Of a stretch of 64,000 bases of DNA, positions 1-12,199 are shown in pieces. The notes under the pieces are model-generated. The model did not search any database. It saw nothing but the letters and a program-made list of their open reading frames with translations, and had not been told where the DNA came from. The stretch spans positions 7,154,718-7,218,717 of the forward strand of contig OZ017768.1 in assembly GCA_963969345.1 (NCBI GenBank). The letters are read 5' to 3'. The stretch's first letter is position 1. Each line of letters begins with the position of its first letter. The position numbers and the translations under genes were made by a program. The DNA comes from Turbatrix aceti (Eukaryota; Nematoda; Chromadorea; Rhabditida; Panagrolaimidae).

Positions 1-722
1 CTGATTTTGTAACTGCTTGATCTCAGAATAAATTTTAATATTACGGAAATTGTGTTTTCGGGGCTCACAAGGGAAGTGTCAGAAAGCACTTTGGAATTTC
101 TTCACGATTCTGAAAAATTCTGTTGCACCGATCATGATCTGACAGAGTTACGGTAGTCGGAAATCTCGCGTTTTTTCCTATTTGACGATTTTTGGCACGT
201 TTTTGCTAACACGTAGTTTTTTATAAAGAATCCGATAAAAATATAATAATGTAGGGTTGTTACCTTTTTGGATCGAAAAAAAAAGGAAAAATTCTTCCGA
301 GCAAAAGAATTCTCCCGGGATATTTTAAAAATGATTATACGGGAAATAATGAAACAAATCATAAAAAATACGATTTTGGGAGATTTTCAGGAGATTTTGG
401 GAGATTCTCCGGAGATTTTCTCCCTGGTTGCAATCTCCCGGGAAATTTCGCCACCCTCGTCTGGGTTTACAAAACAGAATCCGTCAAACAAAAATTTCAA
501 GACCGAAGAGATGCCAAAGTACCACTTATGTACTCGAATACTAAGCTGGACTAAGTTTTTCATGTTTTAACGGAGAAGCCCTTGCAGAATGCAAATTCTT
601 CAAAACAGCAGGCGATACAATGACTTGCGAGCCCATCAATCAGTTTTGTTCACTGTGATCGTCTGTGCTTCTGATTGCTGACTGATCTCGACTTGCCTGA
701 CCCTTTGACGATATCCTTCATC
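1..722. other. Intergenic, no supported gene; diverged repeat copy
   Basis: No coding exon is supported here. Positions about 60-260 resemble 13430-13640, sharing an 'agagttacggt' segment followed by 'gatttttgg' and 'ttgctaa', which suggests two old copies of an interspersed repeat. Positions about 305-460 carry short reiterated units of the kind GGGAGATTYTC and CTCCCGGGA in both orientations, so parts could fold. The last 100 bases presumably hold the promoter and 5' UTR of the gene starting at 723. Confidence 0.5.
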
Positions 723-1356
723 ATGGATAACAACAACTGTTTTTGCCTTAACATCAAGGTGAGCTTACATTAGAGAGAATGCCAATGGCATTTTGTTTTA
801 GACAGCAGCCATTATCGTTGTCGTTATCGATATCTGCTTCTTGGCAAGTGTATTCCTCGCTGCTCTAAAATATGGATGGTATTATTGGTTAGATGGTGTA
901 ATATGTATCGGCTGCGTTGTAACTGTCGTTCTGACCGTATTCATGAATATTCCCTTCGTCGCATTTGTCTACATGGGTTTTGATGTTCTCGCCATACTCA
1001 TTAAACTTGTCGTCATTATTGCTATTATTATCGGCACGCTTCATCTCAGAAAGCTCCGAGTGACCGCGGAAAGACTCGGTTTGCATAGCTCTGTAGGGAC
1101 AGATCTTGATTTATTCCTTGGAGTACTCCTTAATATTTTTTTTATTGGCCTTGAAATTAGCTATCGTTGTTGCTCCATAGTCATCATTTTCAAGTACAAC
1201 AACGTCATGTCAGAACAACCACAACAATCACAACAAGTACAACAACCAGAACAACCACAACAACCACAACAAGTACAACAACCAGAACAACCACAACAAC
1301 CACAACAACCACAACAGCCAGAACAACCACAACAACCAGAACAACCACAACAATGA
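723..1356 (+). CDS. Small four-pass membrane protein with Gln/Pro repeat tail
   Basis: Two exons, 723-758 and 802-1356, encode about 196 residues; the 43-base intron has GT-AG ends. The N-terminus has a CFC motif just before the splice junction, then about four hydrophobic segments (roughly residues 13-35, 42-60, 65-90 and 120-145). The architecture resembles small nematode tetraspan proteins of the LAPTM4/DUF7027 type, which also start with a Cys cluster before the first membrane span. That is a family-level impression, not a proven match. The last ~50 residues are a QPQQ/VQQPEQ repeat, probably a cytosolic tail expanded by codon slippage. An AATAAA at 1408-1413 follows the TGA. The next gene is a tandem paralogue with its intron in the same place. 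Function is unknown. Confidence 0.8.
1208..1353 (+). repeat. CAA/CCA coding microsatellite (Gln/Pro tail)
   Basis: An imperfect repeat of CAACCACAA, CAACCAGAA and CAAGTACAA units encodes the Gln/Pro-rich tail of the first tetraspan protein. The repeat is absent from its tandem paralogue. Length is likely to vary between individuals. Confidence 0.85.
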
Positions 1357-1524
1357 GGACACATCGTCAAACTGACACTACTTACTATGATTTTCTGACC
1401 ATCTCTAAATAAATTTAAAGTTAGTCAAAAATGGGTAATAATAGAATCCGGGCAGGGGAAATCATCTTTCCTCATTTGTTCTACATACGTTCTTTTCAAT
1501 GAAGTCGGTCCATAGCGCGCGCGT

Positions 1525-1930
1525 ATGCAGGGTTGAGCGAACAGTTTGTTTTTTTGTTCGTAAACGAACATGAACAATTTTTCAGAATTGTTCGAAAAAC
1601 CGAACGAAAGCAAACAATTTTGACCTTGTTCGCGAACAGACGCAAACGAACACCAAATAAATTTTTTTAAATTTGTGGGGTTTAATTAAAATTAAAAAAA
1701 AAATTGTGCATGCATTTTTTTGGGTCAAATAATATTTTTTGTCAAATAATGATTTTGACACCCTGACCCTAATTTTTCCAGAATTTTTGTTTGTTTCATC
1801 TGTTCGAAAAATTCAGCTTTGTTCGCAAACGAACGCAAACAAATAAATTTAAGAAAAATTTGCTCGCGAACAAAAACGAACAGGAAAAATCGAATCTGTT
1901 CGCAAAAGTAATGCAAACGTTCTTCCGGCG
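1525..1930. repeat. GTTCG/CGAAC-rich interspersed repeat, copy 1
   Basis: Dense alternating GTTCG and CGAAC words, such as 'gttcgcgaac' and 'gcaaacgaac', form many overlapping palindromes. A similar stretch occurs at about 45610-46010. Both begin near 'gttg(a/g)gcgaac', which suggests they are copies of the same non-coding family. It lies between the two tetraspan genes and contains no coding exon. Confidence 0.6.
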
Positions 1931-2206
1931 GATTCACGCACTGGACTTGTAAAAGTTTTACAAGACATTCCAAATTTCATGTTTCTTGCGCGTACTATTG
2001 TCCTGCAATTTTTTCAATATGTCAATAATTTGATTCTTATTTCTTATATTATAACAATTAGCATAGCACCCTTAATAACTGTTTATAAGACTTGCGATGA
2101 TAAAAAAGACTATCACATCAGTCTCAACTTGCGTCTGCCACTGTTACGCCTGCTTTTTCTGCTTCTGTCTGCCAACAACCTGACCTGACCCACTACAGAT
2201 TGGAGC

Positions 2207-2702
2207 ATGGAGCAGTTGCAGGACAACACTCGGTGCTTTTGCTTCACAATCCAGGTAAGCAGACAATTCGATTCGCGCTTTTTCCGTAAACTCCTGTTTT
2301 CAGACTGCGGCCACTCTCGTCGTTGTCTTCGAAATCTGCACTCTCCTTTCATCGTTGTTTTGGACTGTCGGATCTCGTGGTTCCGATCAGTTTTTCATAC
2401 TCGTGATCTGCATTGCCTGTGCCGTTTCTGTCTGTCTCAAAGTTTATAAGAATACTCCCTATTCGGCTCTTGTCTATTTCGTCGCTCAAGGTCTCGCTAT
2501 CATGTCGAATTTTTACGTCATTTCTATTTTCTTTGGCGCTATTATTGGCTCGGACGATGTAAAAAGCGTTGGCACTGTTACGGTGCGCCCCAATCACGGA
2601 TTTATTATTTCTGTGTATTGGGGAATATATTACATCATTTTGCTCTTACTTCGAATCAACTGTTTTGTCATTATTTTCAAGTACGACAAAACTTTTCCTT
2701 GA
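2207..2702 (+). CDS. Small four-pass membrane protein, tandem paralogue
   Basis: Exons 2207-2254 and 2304-2702 encode about 148 residues. The first exon ends with CFCFTIQ just before the intron, and the second begins with TAATLVVVFEIC. This mirrors CFCLNIK and TAAIIVVVIDIC in the upstream gene, so exon structure, the CxC motif and the first membrane span are shared. About four hydrophobic segments follow, and both proteins have a near-identical VIIFKY motif after the last span. This copy ends shortly after that motif and lacks the Gln/Pro tail. AATAAA lies at 2716-2721. It is a local duplication of a LAPTM4/DUF7027-like gene with diverged sequence. Role unknown. Confidence 0.8.
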
Positions 2703-3065
2703 AATTGGTTTTAAAAATAAATTGTTTTTTGTTTGTTGCCAGAAATGTTGTGAATGAGAATCTTTTATGGAAAACAAAATTAAATTTTTTTACATAAATT
2801 TAAATTTAGATGGAAATTTTCAATTTTTTTAAATTTTAAATTTTTGTACCGTAGGATTTTACGACGGTGTTTTTTTTTTCTGTTTATGTACCGTACCTTT
2901 CGACGTGTTTAAAATCAATGCAAAAATTTATTTATTTCCACAAATAAAATACACACATGTCAACAAATCACGGTAAAGCTTTGTTCGAATATTTTTAAAA
3001 ATCTGGATGAGGGAATGAGATCGTGCGCCACCCAAGAATGTACTCTTACCGCGAATACAAAAAAA

Positions 3066-6000
3066 TCAGAACCCGTCAAGATGAAGCAAGTGTGTCGCAC
3101 TTTCGACAGCGTACTGTAGCTTTGCCAGACCCTGCCGAATTCGTACCAGCTGATCGGCCTTGGTTTTTTCGTCCAGGGCTTCGAGAAACCTAGCCACAGG
3201 ATCCATGACCACAGCGAAGGCGTCGGAAGCCGCAATGTCGTTATCCGGCACGCCGAAGACGACGTGCCGTTCCCCGGGCCTCTCGGGATAGATGCCGTGG
3301 TCGGCGATGAAAGCGCGTTCAAGTTGCATAAACCTGGAGTTGATCTTTTCAGCCTGTCGCAACGTGAGTTGTCGATCGCCGTGATTGACTGCGTGGACGA
3401 GGTGCTGCAGGTGGTGTGCCCTGGCGTGGAATTCGGCCAGCGCGACGTGAAGCTTGGACATGACGTCCGCGTAGACGCCATCGCCGAGAACGGCATCGAT
3501 GCCGTAGTAGACGAGCTGGCTCTGCAGGCGTTTGACTTCCTCGCTCAGAAACGCAGCGTAGTCGTCGATGCCGAAGGGCACGATGAGGGTGTCCGCGAGG
3601 CTGTGTGCCACTTCGAGCCATAGCCTCCCGGCAGCCAGCAGCACCTCACCTGTAGGGTCTATGAGGTGTTCCACAGTCCAGGCAACCTCGTACATCGTGT
3701 GATAGAGCATAAAAGAATACACAGGCGCGGATTCCATCTTGAAGTCCATCACCGGGATTCCAGCGTACGTGATAAACTTTTGATGATCCGATCCGGTGTT
3801 GGGAAGTCCGATTGCAGGAACACTCCGATCACCCGGAAGTGGTCCCTTCGGCGTGTAGAAGCGCCAGGCATCGAGCAGCGTCGGTCGACCGTTGCCAACC
3901 TCCGCGGGATTCGGATGCGTAACTCGGCCGGCAGCCCTGACGATCGTTCGGTACAGCAATGGCACCGATTTGACAGAAAGCGTGTTGTTGCCATTGATGT
4001 TGTCGACGTTGATGACAGCCACAGCAGAGGCCTGGAGTGGTCGGAGCATCTCTTCGACGAACTCTGAGCTTCCGACAAGTCCAAACTCTTCCGCGTCCCA
4101 GACTGCAAAGGCCAGTGTGCGTCGAGGACGCCAACCGGTGGTCTCGTGGGCCTGGCGGACGACTCGCGCGATCTCGAGAAGAGTCGCGGTACCTGTGCCG
4201 GGGTCGACGGCTCCGCGAACCCAGGCATCCGCATGGTTGCTCAGAAACACGACACGATCTGGCTCTTCGCTGCCTCGGAAAAGACCAACGACGTTTTTGA
4301 TCGATCGACGGCGGCTGATTGATCGTACCTCGAGGCGGAAGACTGCGGTACCTGTCAGGCGGTAATCCACGCGCATGTTGCCCTTCCAGCGGGGATTCTA
4401 AAAATAAAATATGTATTTTTTTATTTTTAGATTTAATAAAAAAATTTTTTTGATTTTTGATTTATTAATTTCAAATTTAATTTTTTTTATATTTTTTAAA
4501 TTTTTTAAATTTTTTTTAAATTTGAAACTTTTTTAATATTGTTTTAATACTTTCAAATAAAATTTTTTTTAAATTTAAATTTTGTTTGAATTTTTAACTT
4601 TGTTGTTTAATCTTTTTTTTATTATTTTAAATTTTGTTAATTTTTTTTAATTGCTTTAATTTCTTTAGTTTTTTTTATTTTTAATTTTAATTTTAATTTT
4701 TTAGTCAAACACCTACCGTAACCTCAACACCATCAAGTTTCTGCATAATATCCTCCGCGTCACCGTAACTGATGGACGTAACCGGAATGGAAGGTAACAC
4801 CCCCCTTTTTCGGAGTTCGGCATCATCGGCTTCGCGATAGGCGTACGGCTTGGCGGGCATGAGAGGTGTTTCTGGATCTCCAGCAAACCTCAGCAACGTT
4901 CCTCTCTGGGCAGCCTGCCTAGGTAGCCAGACTTGCTGCGGAAAAGTCTAAAAAAATGTTTTTTTGGTTCAAATTCCACATTAACCCACAACATTGCCGT
5001 TGAGAGCAAAATCTGCAGGGTCGCTGTACAAGATGACACCACTGGCACCTCGCTTTTCGGCATTTTTTACTTTTTCGCCACGAAAGAGGCTTCCGTATCG
5101 AATTAAAACAACTTTGCCACGAATGCTGATGTTTTGCTAAAAAAATTGGCGGTTGTATATTTCAAATGTATTTTCTTCAAATGAAAAAATTCGCACTTTT
5201 TCAAGAAAGTGAAAGTCGTCATCAGTGCCAAAGTTGGCGTAGACGATGTTTGCAATGACGGAGCCGTTGTTCGAGTAAGCGTTCCACCAAACTCGGCTTC
5301 GAAAGTCCATCGACGCGACGTCGAGGTCTTCGTCGTCGGTCGTGGCTTCGACGTCTTCCGGCTTGGAGACTCCCTCGGACACCACCTGCCAATCCGTGCC
5401 ATCCCAGTGGTGTACGGTATTCGGTTGATCGTAATCAGGATAGTTAAGCAGTACTTCGTATTCGTGGGTTGATACTTCGAGACCGAGAGATTTGAACTGA
5501 AAAGGCAAAAAAACGTAAAAAAAACTTAAAAAATGCGGTCCCAAAACGAAATCCCGCATTTCGTGCTCGCGCATCAAAAGAAAACAAATTCGGGTCCCGA
5601 AACGAAATTCGTGCGCACGCGTGAAAATGAAAAAAGTTGGGTCTCGAAACGAAATTCGTGCGCGCGCGCGCATCAAAACGTAAAAAAAGTGTGGTCCCGA
5701 AACGACATTCAGCATTCCGTGCACGCATCGAAAAAACCTACCGTTTCCTGAATACGATCCATGAGTGCAAGTTGTTCATCGGTTCCCGCAACGTGGATAT
5801 CCTCAGTTAGCCATCGTAAATTCAGTCTAATATTTTCGGCGTCGAATAACGACATGAGATGTGAACTCATCGCGTCCTGCTGCCCGACATCCTGGGTCAT
5901 GAGTGTTTCATACGGATTCACCGGTTTTCCATCGCCTTCGGACTCATGCAAGCCAAATCCACCGCTGACTTCTGGGACAAAAAGAAACTCGCACATCTGA

Positions 6001-6572
6001 TGCGTTCTGACGTAGAAAAACACTCCTGCGCCCAGCAAGACGAGTACCACGAGACAAAGAGCAAAAACCATGGCTAACAGAATCCTAGTGAGCCCGTCTT
6101 GACTGGATTTCATGAAACTCGTGCCATCTGACGAGGAATTGTCTTCTCGGCTGTCTTCTGATGCGAGGAGGGGTTTCTGACTGATTCGGGGGTAGGTCTG
6201 GTAGCTGCTGTAGCTCGGGGTGGTCCTGTGGGTGGTCGACATGGACCCAGAGGGATAAGGATGGCGTGGGAGGGTGGTCAGAAAGGTAGAATGCGGCATG
6301 CTGGGCACGTCAATGGACGGCAGACCGGGGTGGGTGGTCGAGACGCCTTCAAGCAGGCAGACGGACTCGTTGAGCGGATCGTAGATCGAGCGATGGCAGA
6401 CCTCGCGTCGAAGCAGGAGGGATCTTGCCGAGTCCTGTGAGCCGGAATTCGAATGATCATCCGCATTTTCGTCGCTGGGACACTCCTCCGGAAAGGGGAA
6501 CCTGCGTGGAAGGAGGGGCGTTCTTCCGCGTCGACGGGCGGGTGCAAGATCGGACGCAGCGATGAGTGTCAT
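3066..6572 (-). CDS. NAALADase / glutamate carboxypeptidase II-like M28 metallopeptidase
   Basis: Five exons on the minus strand (5742-6572, 5197-5496, 4990-5136, 4717-4947, 3066-4397) join in phase to give about 946 residues. The protein is type II: a ~163-residue Ser/Pro-rich cytoplasmic N-terminus, one membrane span at about 164-188, then the ectodomain. A PA (protease-associated) insert follows ([27 protein letters not shown]). The M28 catalytic domain keeps every expected zinc ligand and the general base: H and D in SNHADAW and AVDPGTG, EE in WDAEEFG, D in INVDNIN, H in MLYHTMYE. The C-terminal helical dimerisation domain ends with [13 protein letters not shown]. Human GCPII is 750 residues, so the extra length is mainly the cytoplasmic tail. 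Expected activity is extracellular release of C-terminal Glu or related residues from peptides or folylpolyglutamate. Exact substrate is unknown. Confidence 0.93.
5537..5735. repeat. ~50-bp tandem array of the GGTCYCGAAACGAAA motif in NAALADase intron 1
   Basis: Four imperfect units begin near 5537, 5593, 5640 and 5693. Each starts GGTCCC or GGTCTC, followed by (G/A)AAACGA and then an ATTCGTGCGCGC-like GC-alternating stretch. The array fills most of the first intron of the NAALADase gene. The same core motif recurs in other introns of the window. Confidence 0.75.
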
Positions 6573-9500
6573 CTCCCGGCCTGCATCCAGGGATTTCAGC
6601 TCAGCTCAGCGAACTCCTGTAAAGGCAACAATTTATTTTGTATTTACATGTATTTACTCGACAGGTTGTAAATCACCGCGCGCGTGGCGGACGAGCGAAA
6701 AAAATAGACACCATGACTATCTCATCCAGACCAAATACATGCAGCCAGCAGGGATGTATGTAAGTCTCGCGGGAAAAGAGGAAAAGAGGGTCAAGTTACA
6801 GGACGCGCGTTGGTTGTGCAAGTGTCACAACACCGAAAAAGCAACCGACAGCCCAGGCGTATCCCCTGTCACTAACGAGTTTTTTGTTTGTCAACACATA
6901 ATTCAATAAAAAAGCAGAAGTCGGAACTGAAAACATAAATAAATACTTTTTGTGACTTCAAATTTAATAAATGTTGCAAAAAAATTGGAAATTGATGTCT
7001 GAAAAAAACGAGAACGGAATTCGACGGAGAAGAACAACTTGCACGAATTTTTGATGTCTTTTTAACACAAAAAATTTTTTTTTCGTTTTTGAAAAAAATC
7101 AATTTAAATTACTTTCGAAAAGCTTATAAAAATTTTAATTCTGTAAAAAAATGTAAAAAATTGAACGCAATTCTTAAAAATAATTTTAATTCTTTTTTTC
7201 GGTAAAAATGTAAAAAATTGAAAATTGCGAGTTTTGAAAAATGACAAACAAAAACGCAATTCTTGAAAATAATTTTTTTAGCGATTTTTGTCCCCAGAAA
7301 AACCAACAAACAAGCAAAAATCAGACCCGAGCATTAATCTCAATCATCGACTAACGAGTTAACAAGCGACAAATTGAAAAATGATCCGCCACTTTTGTTT
7401 GTCTCTCAAAAAACCCGCAACAAATGTTTTCCCTGGATTTTTTGACGAAAAAAGTGAAAAGTGCCGTATTGTCCGTCTTTATTAGCAAAAGTGAATGAAA
7501 AACCCATCAAACAGCCCGTTGACACTCTCCTGTGGATATTGCAATATCACCGGCTTTTCAGCTTTTTCCTCCGGACCCCCTCCCGCCTTTCAAGCCAGTC
7601 GGGTGTAATTTACACCCACCGCTGGAGGAGGGGTTGTATCAAAGTTTTGCGTCAAATGACCAAAACAAAATTAGTCCCTCGAGAGCTGGGTCATCAGCTG
7701 TCAGGACGGAAAAGCAGTTTAGGGGGTATTAACTCATTTATTATCACAAACGGTGTCTGTGCCGTCGAAAATGGGAAGAGGGGTAAAACGTTTCCGACAG
7801 GTGACTTAGGCTGCCTAATGGAGGTATAAATTTAAGTTGATTTTTTTTGAATTCTAAGAAAATTCCTAAATAAGATTCAAAATTGTATTTTTGATAATTT
7901 CGGGTTCTTCCATTTTTTGCAAAGTTTTTTCCGTCAAAAAAAAAATCCTCAAAAGGACACTTCAAAGCCCCTCGGCAGCGTCTGAACCCAAAAATACCCA
8001 AACCGCCACGTAATTAATACGGATTAGCCTCGAGGTAATACCACTGCCCTCCGACGCCCCCCCCCCCTGCCATAAATCTTCGCCCTCCCCTGCGTCGTGC
8101 CTTTCTTGTCCGTACCGGTTGGCTCTGCTGTTTTCCCGCACTCAAGCGTGGAAGACTCAAATGACCAAAGTCGGCGTGCTCCTGGCGACATAAACTCCTC
8201 TCATACTATATGTACACCCAATATTTATTTTTTTGCCCCGTGTTTTGCAAACTGGACTGGCGCCGGATGGGCTGATTGGAGGGATCGGAGCACCAACTAA
8301 ATATCTTCATGGTGGTGGTAAAACTGTCGGTAGCGCCAGACTGCGTGCGCGAGAAAACAAAAAAAGACGCGCGGCAACGTACAAATTATCAAAAATTACA
8401 GCGTTCGTTGATGAGAGGGGTATTTTGTCGTCCTGACGACGAAAAAAATGGATAACAGGATTTTTTGATGGATCAAAAAAAAATTTTTAATTTTTGTGAA
8501 ATACATAAAACTTGAACTAAAGAATTTTTTAGACAACGTATGCTTTTACAAACAAAGGCAGTGCCGTATAAAGTAGAATTTCCGGAAAAATATTTTTTGT
8601 AATCCGACCTTGAAGGGTTACAAATTGGTTAAAAAACGACTTGTTAGCGAACAAAAGAAGCAACAAGGTGTGACAGATGGATGCCGGCCGAGTGCCGCGC
8701 CTTCTTTCTCCCGATCGGGCAATTACTAGACCGGCCAGCCGGGGAGGGCAGGACAAGGCAACAGCTTGTCTTTTCACCCGACACAATGACCGAAACACCG
8801 CAACACAGGGCACGCGCTCGGGCAATTGTGTTATCGGTCGTTGAAACAATGGTCCGAGATAAATATTACAAACATAAATACATACATACAACATAAGTCA
8901 TCTCACTCGCTTGCCACCCGGTTTGTCAATTGTGGGGCCGGTTGGGTGTTCGACAGGGATCGGAGTCATGAAAAAATTTAAAAATTAGTAAAAACCAATT
9001 TTGAGTGGTAAACAGTCAAAAAAAGGACAAACTTGTTTACAAGATCGTAAAATCACAGATTGGACTCTTTTTCACGCATTCTTTCTTTCTTGCTTCCTTA
9101 TCACCAATTGACAACGACCCGGCGTTGTCTTTGAAGTCCTCAGGCTTTTCTGACCATTGGTCAGCAGTGGTCAGCAGCTACCTCCCCCCCCTCCCCCTCC
9201 GAACTCATTCAGCCCATTCATCGCTGATGCAGTGACAAAAATGAAGTTTCAAAAACTCCGATGACAAAAAAGTCATCCTTTGTCGAGAATTCGTCAATTG
9301 GCATGCCACGGCGCGCATTTTTTGACGCATGTGTGAAAAATGCCCATATGCCGATGAGTCAATCTGTGACCACAATGGGAGATGCCGTAGTAGCCGAGAA
9401 ATTCCCCTGAGGTCCGGCAAGACCTCCCGGACAGCCGAGGACAGTAGCGGACGTTGTTTTGGCTGCGTAAAGTGAACAAAAATAACAACAAAGTGCCACC

Positions 9501-12199
9501 AAAAATTGGCTTATGTTAGCGAAGGCAAAGAGGGTCCTCCAGAAATCACGCCGCGGACGTTGTTATATTTACGCTCGGTTCCTCCGGAATGCAAAACTTG
9601 ACAAAAATTGAGTAAGTACCACTTTTGACGACGAGGACGACGATTTTGTCGACAATGGCAATTCATTAAAGATGCCAGCACCCGAGGCAGCTTGCAGGAC
9701 CGGGTCCGAGCGGGCTTGCGCACCGATGGACGGACGATGAACGACCAGAGAGGGCCGGTCAGCGCAACGAGCGCCGGACGCTCCAAAATTTGTTTAGTCA
9801 AAATGAAATCTTCCTGACAGCCCAAATTTGACAGTTTTGCATTTCAACGACGACGCGCAGACGGAAGCCAAACAGCGCTGAGCAAGTCAACTTTCAAAAA
9901 TCTCGGAATAATCGGCGTCGAGTGTCGACAATGCTACTCCTCTGCCAGGGAAGACTCGAGTGCCTCCGGGCACAACATACATGCCTTTGCGCGGGTTGAG
10001 CAAGTTTGGCATCTTTGAACCACTCATGTTGGCCAGTGCGCACTAACTAACTAACCTCAAGACGTGGCAAAATATTAAAAAAAAATTTTGGAAAATTAGG
10101 AGTTCAAAAAAATACAAAATGCAAGAAAAAAAAGTTTATTTACATAAGTTTGGGTTTGGATGCACGAACGAACGCAAAACCGGCGGAAGTTGCGTGAAGA
10201 TGGCATGCATTGTTTAACAGACAGAAATGAAACGAAAGACGATTCACGGGATTATGCGTCAAAAAGGAACGAACGCATTAGAAAAATGTGTTCTTGGTGG
10301 GGCTTACTTAAAAAAATGTCATCTCCAGCTGACGACTAGCGATTCTTTGGGTCTTCTGTGAAGGCATCTGACAGTTTTTTGTCATGTTCCAAAACATTTT
10401 TTCTATTCAAAAAATCGTAAACCATACAACTAAATCCAGGTATAGTAAAAAAACACTTTTTTGTCAAGTCGATAGCCCCCCTCAAAGACTTGTCGGTATG
10501 AACCCCAATTCAAAAAAAAGTGTATTTGCTCAACTGATTTCTATCCACCGGCTTACATAACTCTCCTCATAACTCAATACTTCCTCAATAACTCGAGTTT
10601 TTGACCAACAAGTTCTAACAATAATTCGTCAACCAACGACTCACATCGGTTTCATGCACGGATAATCTCGCTTGGCGCGCCGACCCGGATGAATGAGGAA
10701 ATAAATGAAAAACAAACAAACAAGCTGTCAAAAATGCCCGGGACCGGTGTCGCGCATCGCCTGCTTCGAAGGAAGTCGGTCAAGTGAAACAAACCCGTTA
10801 CACAACTTACCGCGTGGCCAGCCAGCCAGCCAGTAGGGGTGATGAGGAGGTGCAATCCTCAAAGTTGAGGAAGCGGGGGGATTACCGGCGGTGGCCTATG
10901 TCCTCGAACAAAAAAAATAAACAAAACCGCCAAAGATTTCGCACAGGGGGTACAAAGCCTCCGGCAGAGGAGCCTTTGTGTACAGATACTTGAGATGCGA
11001 CTGTTTTGCCAGGATTAGAGGGGCAATGAAAACTTAGTTAGCGGTAGATACTACTTGGCGGTCGACTAAATGGGAAATTGGTAAACAGGCCGCTGTCAAA
11101 AAAAATTTATTTTTGAAAAATGAAAATTATTTATTTAATTTTTCAAAATCAAAAATTATCATTATTTTTATAATTTTTATAGAATAATTAAAAAATATTT
11201 AAATTTAAAACATAAAAAAACAATTAAAAAATTTTTATTTTATTATATTTCAAAAAAAATTATTTCAAAAACATGTTCATCATAATTTTTTTAAACGCCG
11301 GCAAAATGTTCCAAAAATTATGTAAATGCAATTTAATGAACAAAATCTGTCCCAAAAACCTGGCTTGGTCACGCAAACAAACAACTGAGGAGTTGACATT
11401 TGTCAAAAAAATGTATATTCTTCGTTATCATTTATACAAACCGAACAACAAAAGAATTTTATATCAATCAAATGTTTTTTGTTTCACAAAAAAATCAGAG
11501 CTCGTACTAAGCACAAAAAGAGCCTCATGTCCTAAGGCAAAATCAAAAGCAGTGGATGAGTAAGCAGCGAAACAAACGCGTGGCGTGCCCCTCTCATCGA
11601 CCAACCCCAACCACAAATCTGTGATACCACCGCCCAGCTTACTAAATATTTATTATATTTATTTATTGTCCAGTCTGTCGTCCTCAAATTGCATTTTTTG
11701 TCCATCAAAAAAAGTGGACTTTGTATTTGTTTGTTTGAAAAAAAAGCACAATGTGCTAGCGTTAAAACCGTTGTAAAATGCTTTGATCAAATAGAGTCGT
11801 TTTTTACGATCACATTTGGCCAAAAAAAGTTTGATTATGACTAATGGCTTTGAGCGGACAGAGTTAAACACAGATCCGAGCAGACAGACTTTAATATTTA
11901 TTTACGACTTAATTTTTTACAAAGGTGTGTAATAAAAGTTGTTTCGACGTAAATCTCGGTCGGGATGACTAATATCTCTAAAAAAAATTCTAAAAAAAAA
12001 GAAAGTCTGTGCGCCGTTTTTCTCTTCGAAGAAACTTTTTAGTCACTTGCTGGAACAAAATTAGCGTCATTATGCATTCAAACGCGACTCGAATCAGGCA
12101 CTGATAAAAATTCACCCGCGAGCAGTCGGAAATGCTTTATTTGGCATAATTAAACACTAGGACACTCTGAATCTTTGGCGAGAAACAAACGCAGTCCGG
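6573..12199. other. 5.6-kb region without a supported gene
   Basis: I find no exon with splice signals, domain or codon pattern that I can defend. Open frames here are short and full of Phe/Lys runs from T and A tracts. A few moderately GC-rich islands (about 6690-6860, 8050-8310, 8680-8820, 9640-9760, 10670-10990) could be regulatory DNA or 5' UTR for the divergent genes around them. Runs of C occur at 8060-8070 and 9184-9200. Confidence 0.5.

Noticed and set aside
1161..1370. Cysteine-rich frame (CCGCSGCC repeats) opposite the tetraspan tail
   Set aside because: It is the exact antisense of the CAA/CCA repeat and has no independent support.
3264..3623. Plus-strand frame of 119 codons opposite the NAALADase C-terminal exon
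   Set aside because: It is the shadow of a real, well-conserved minus-strand coding exon.
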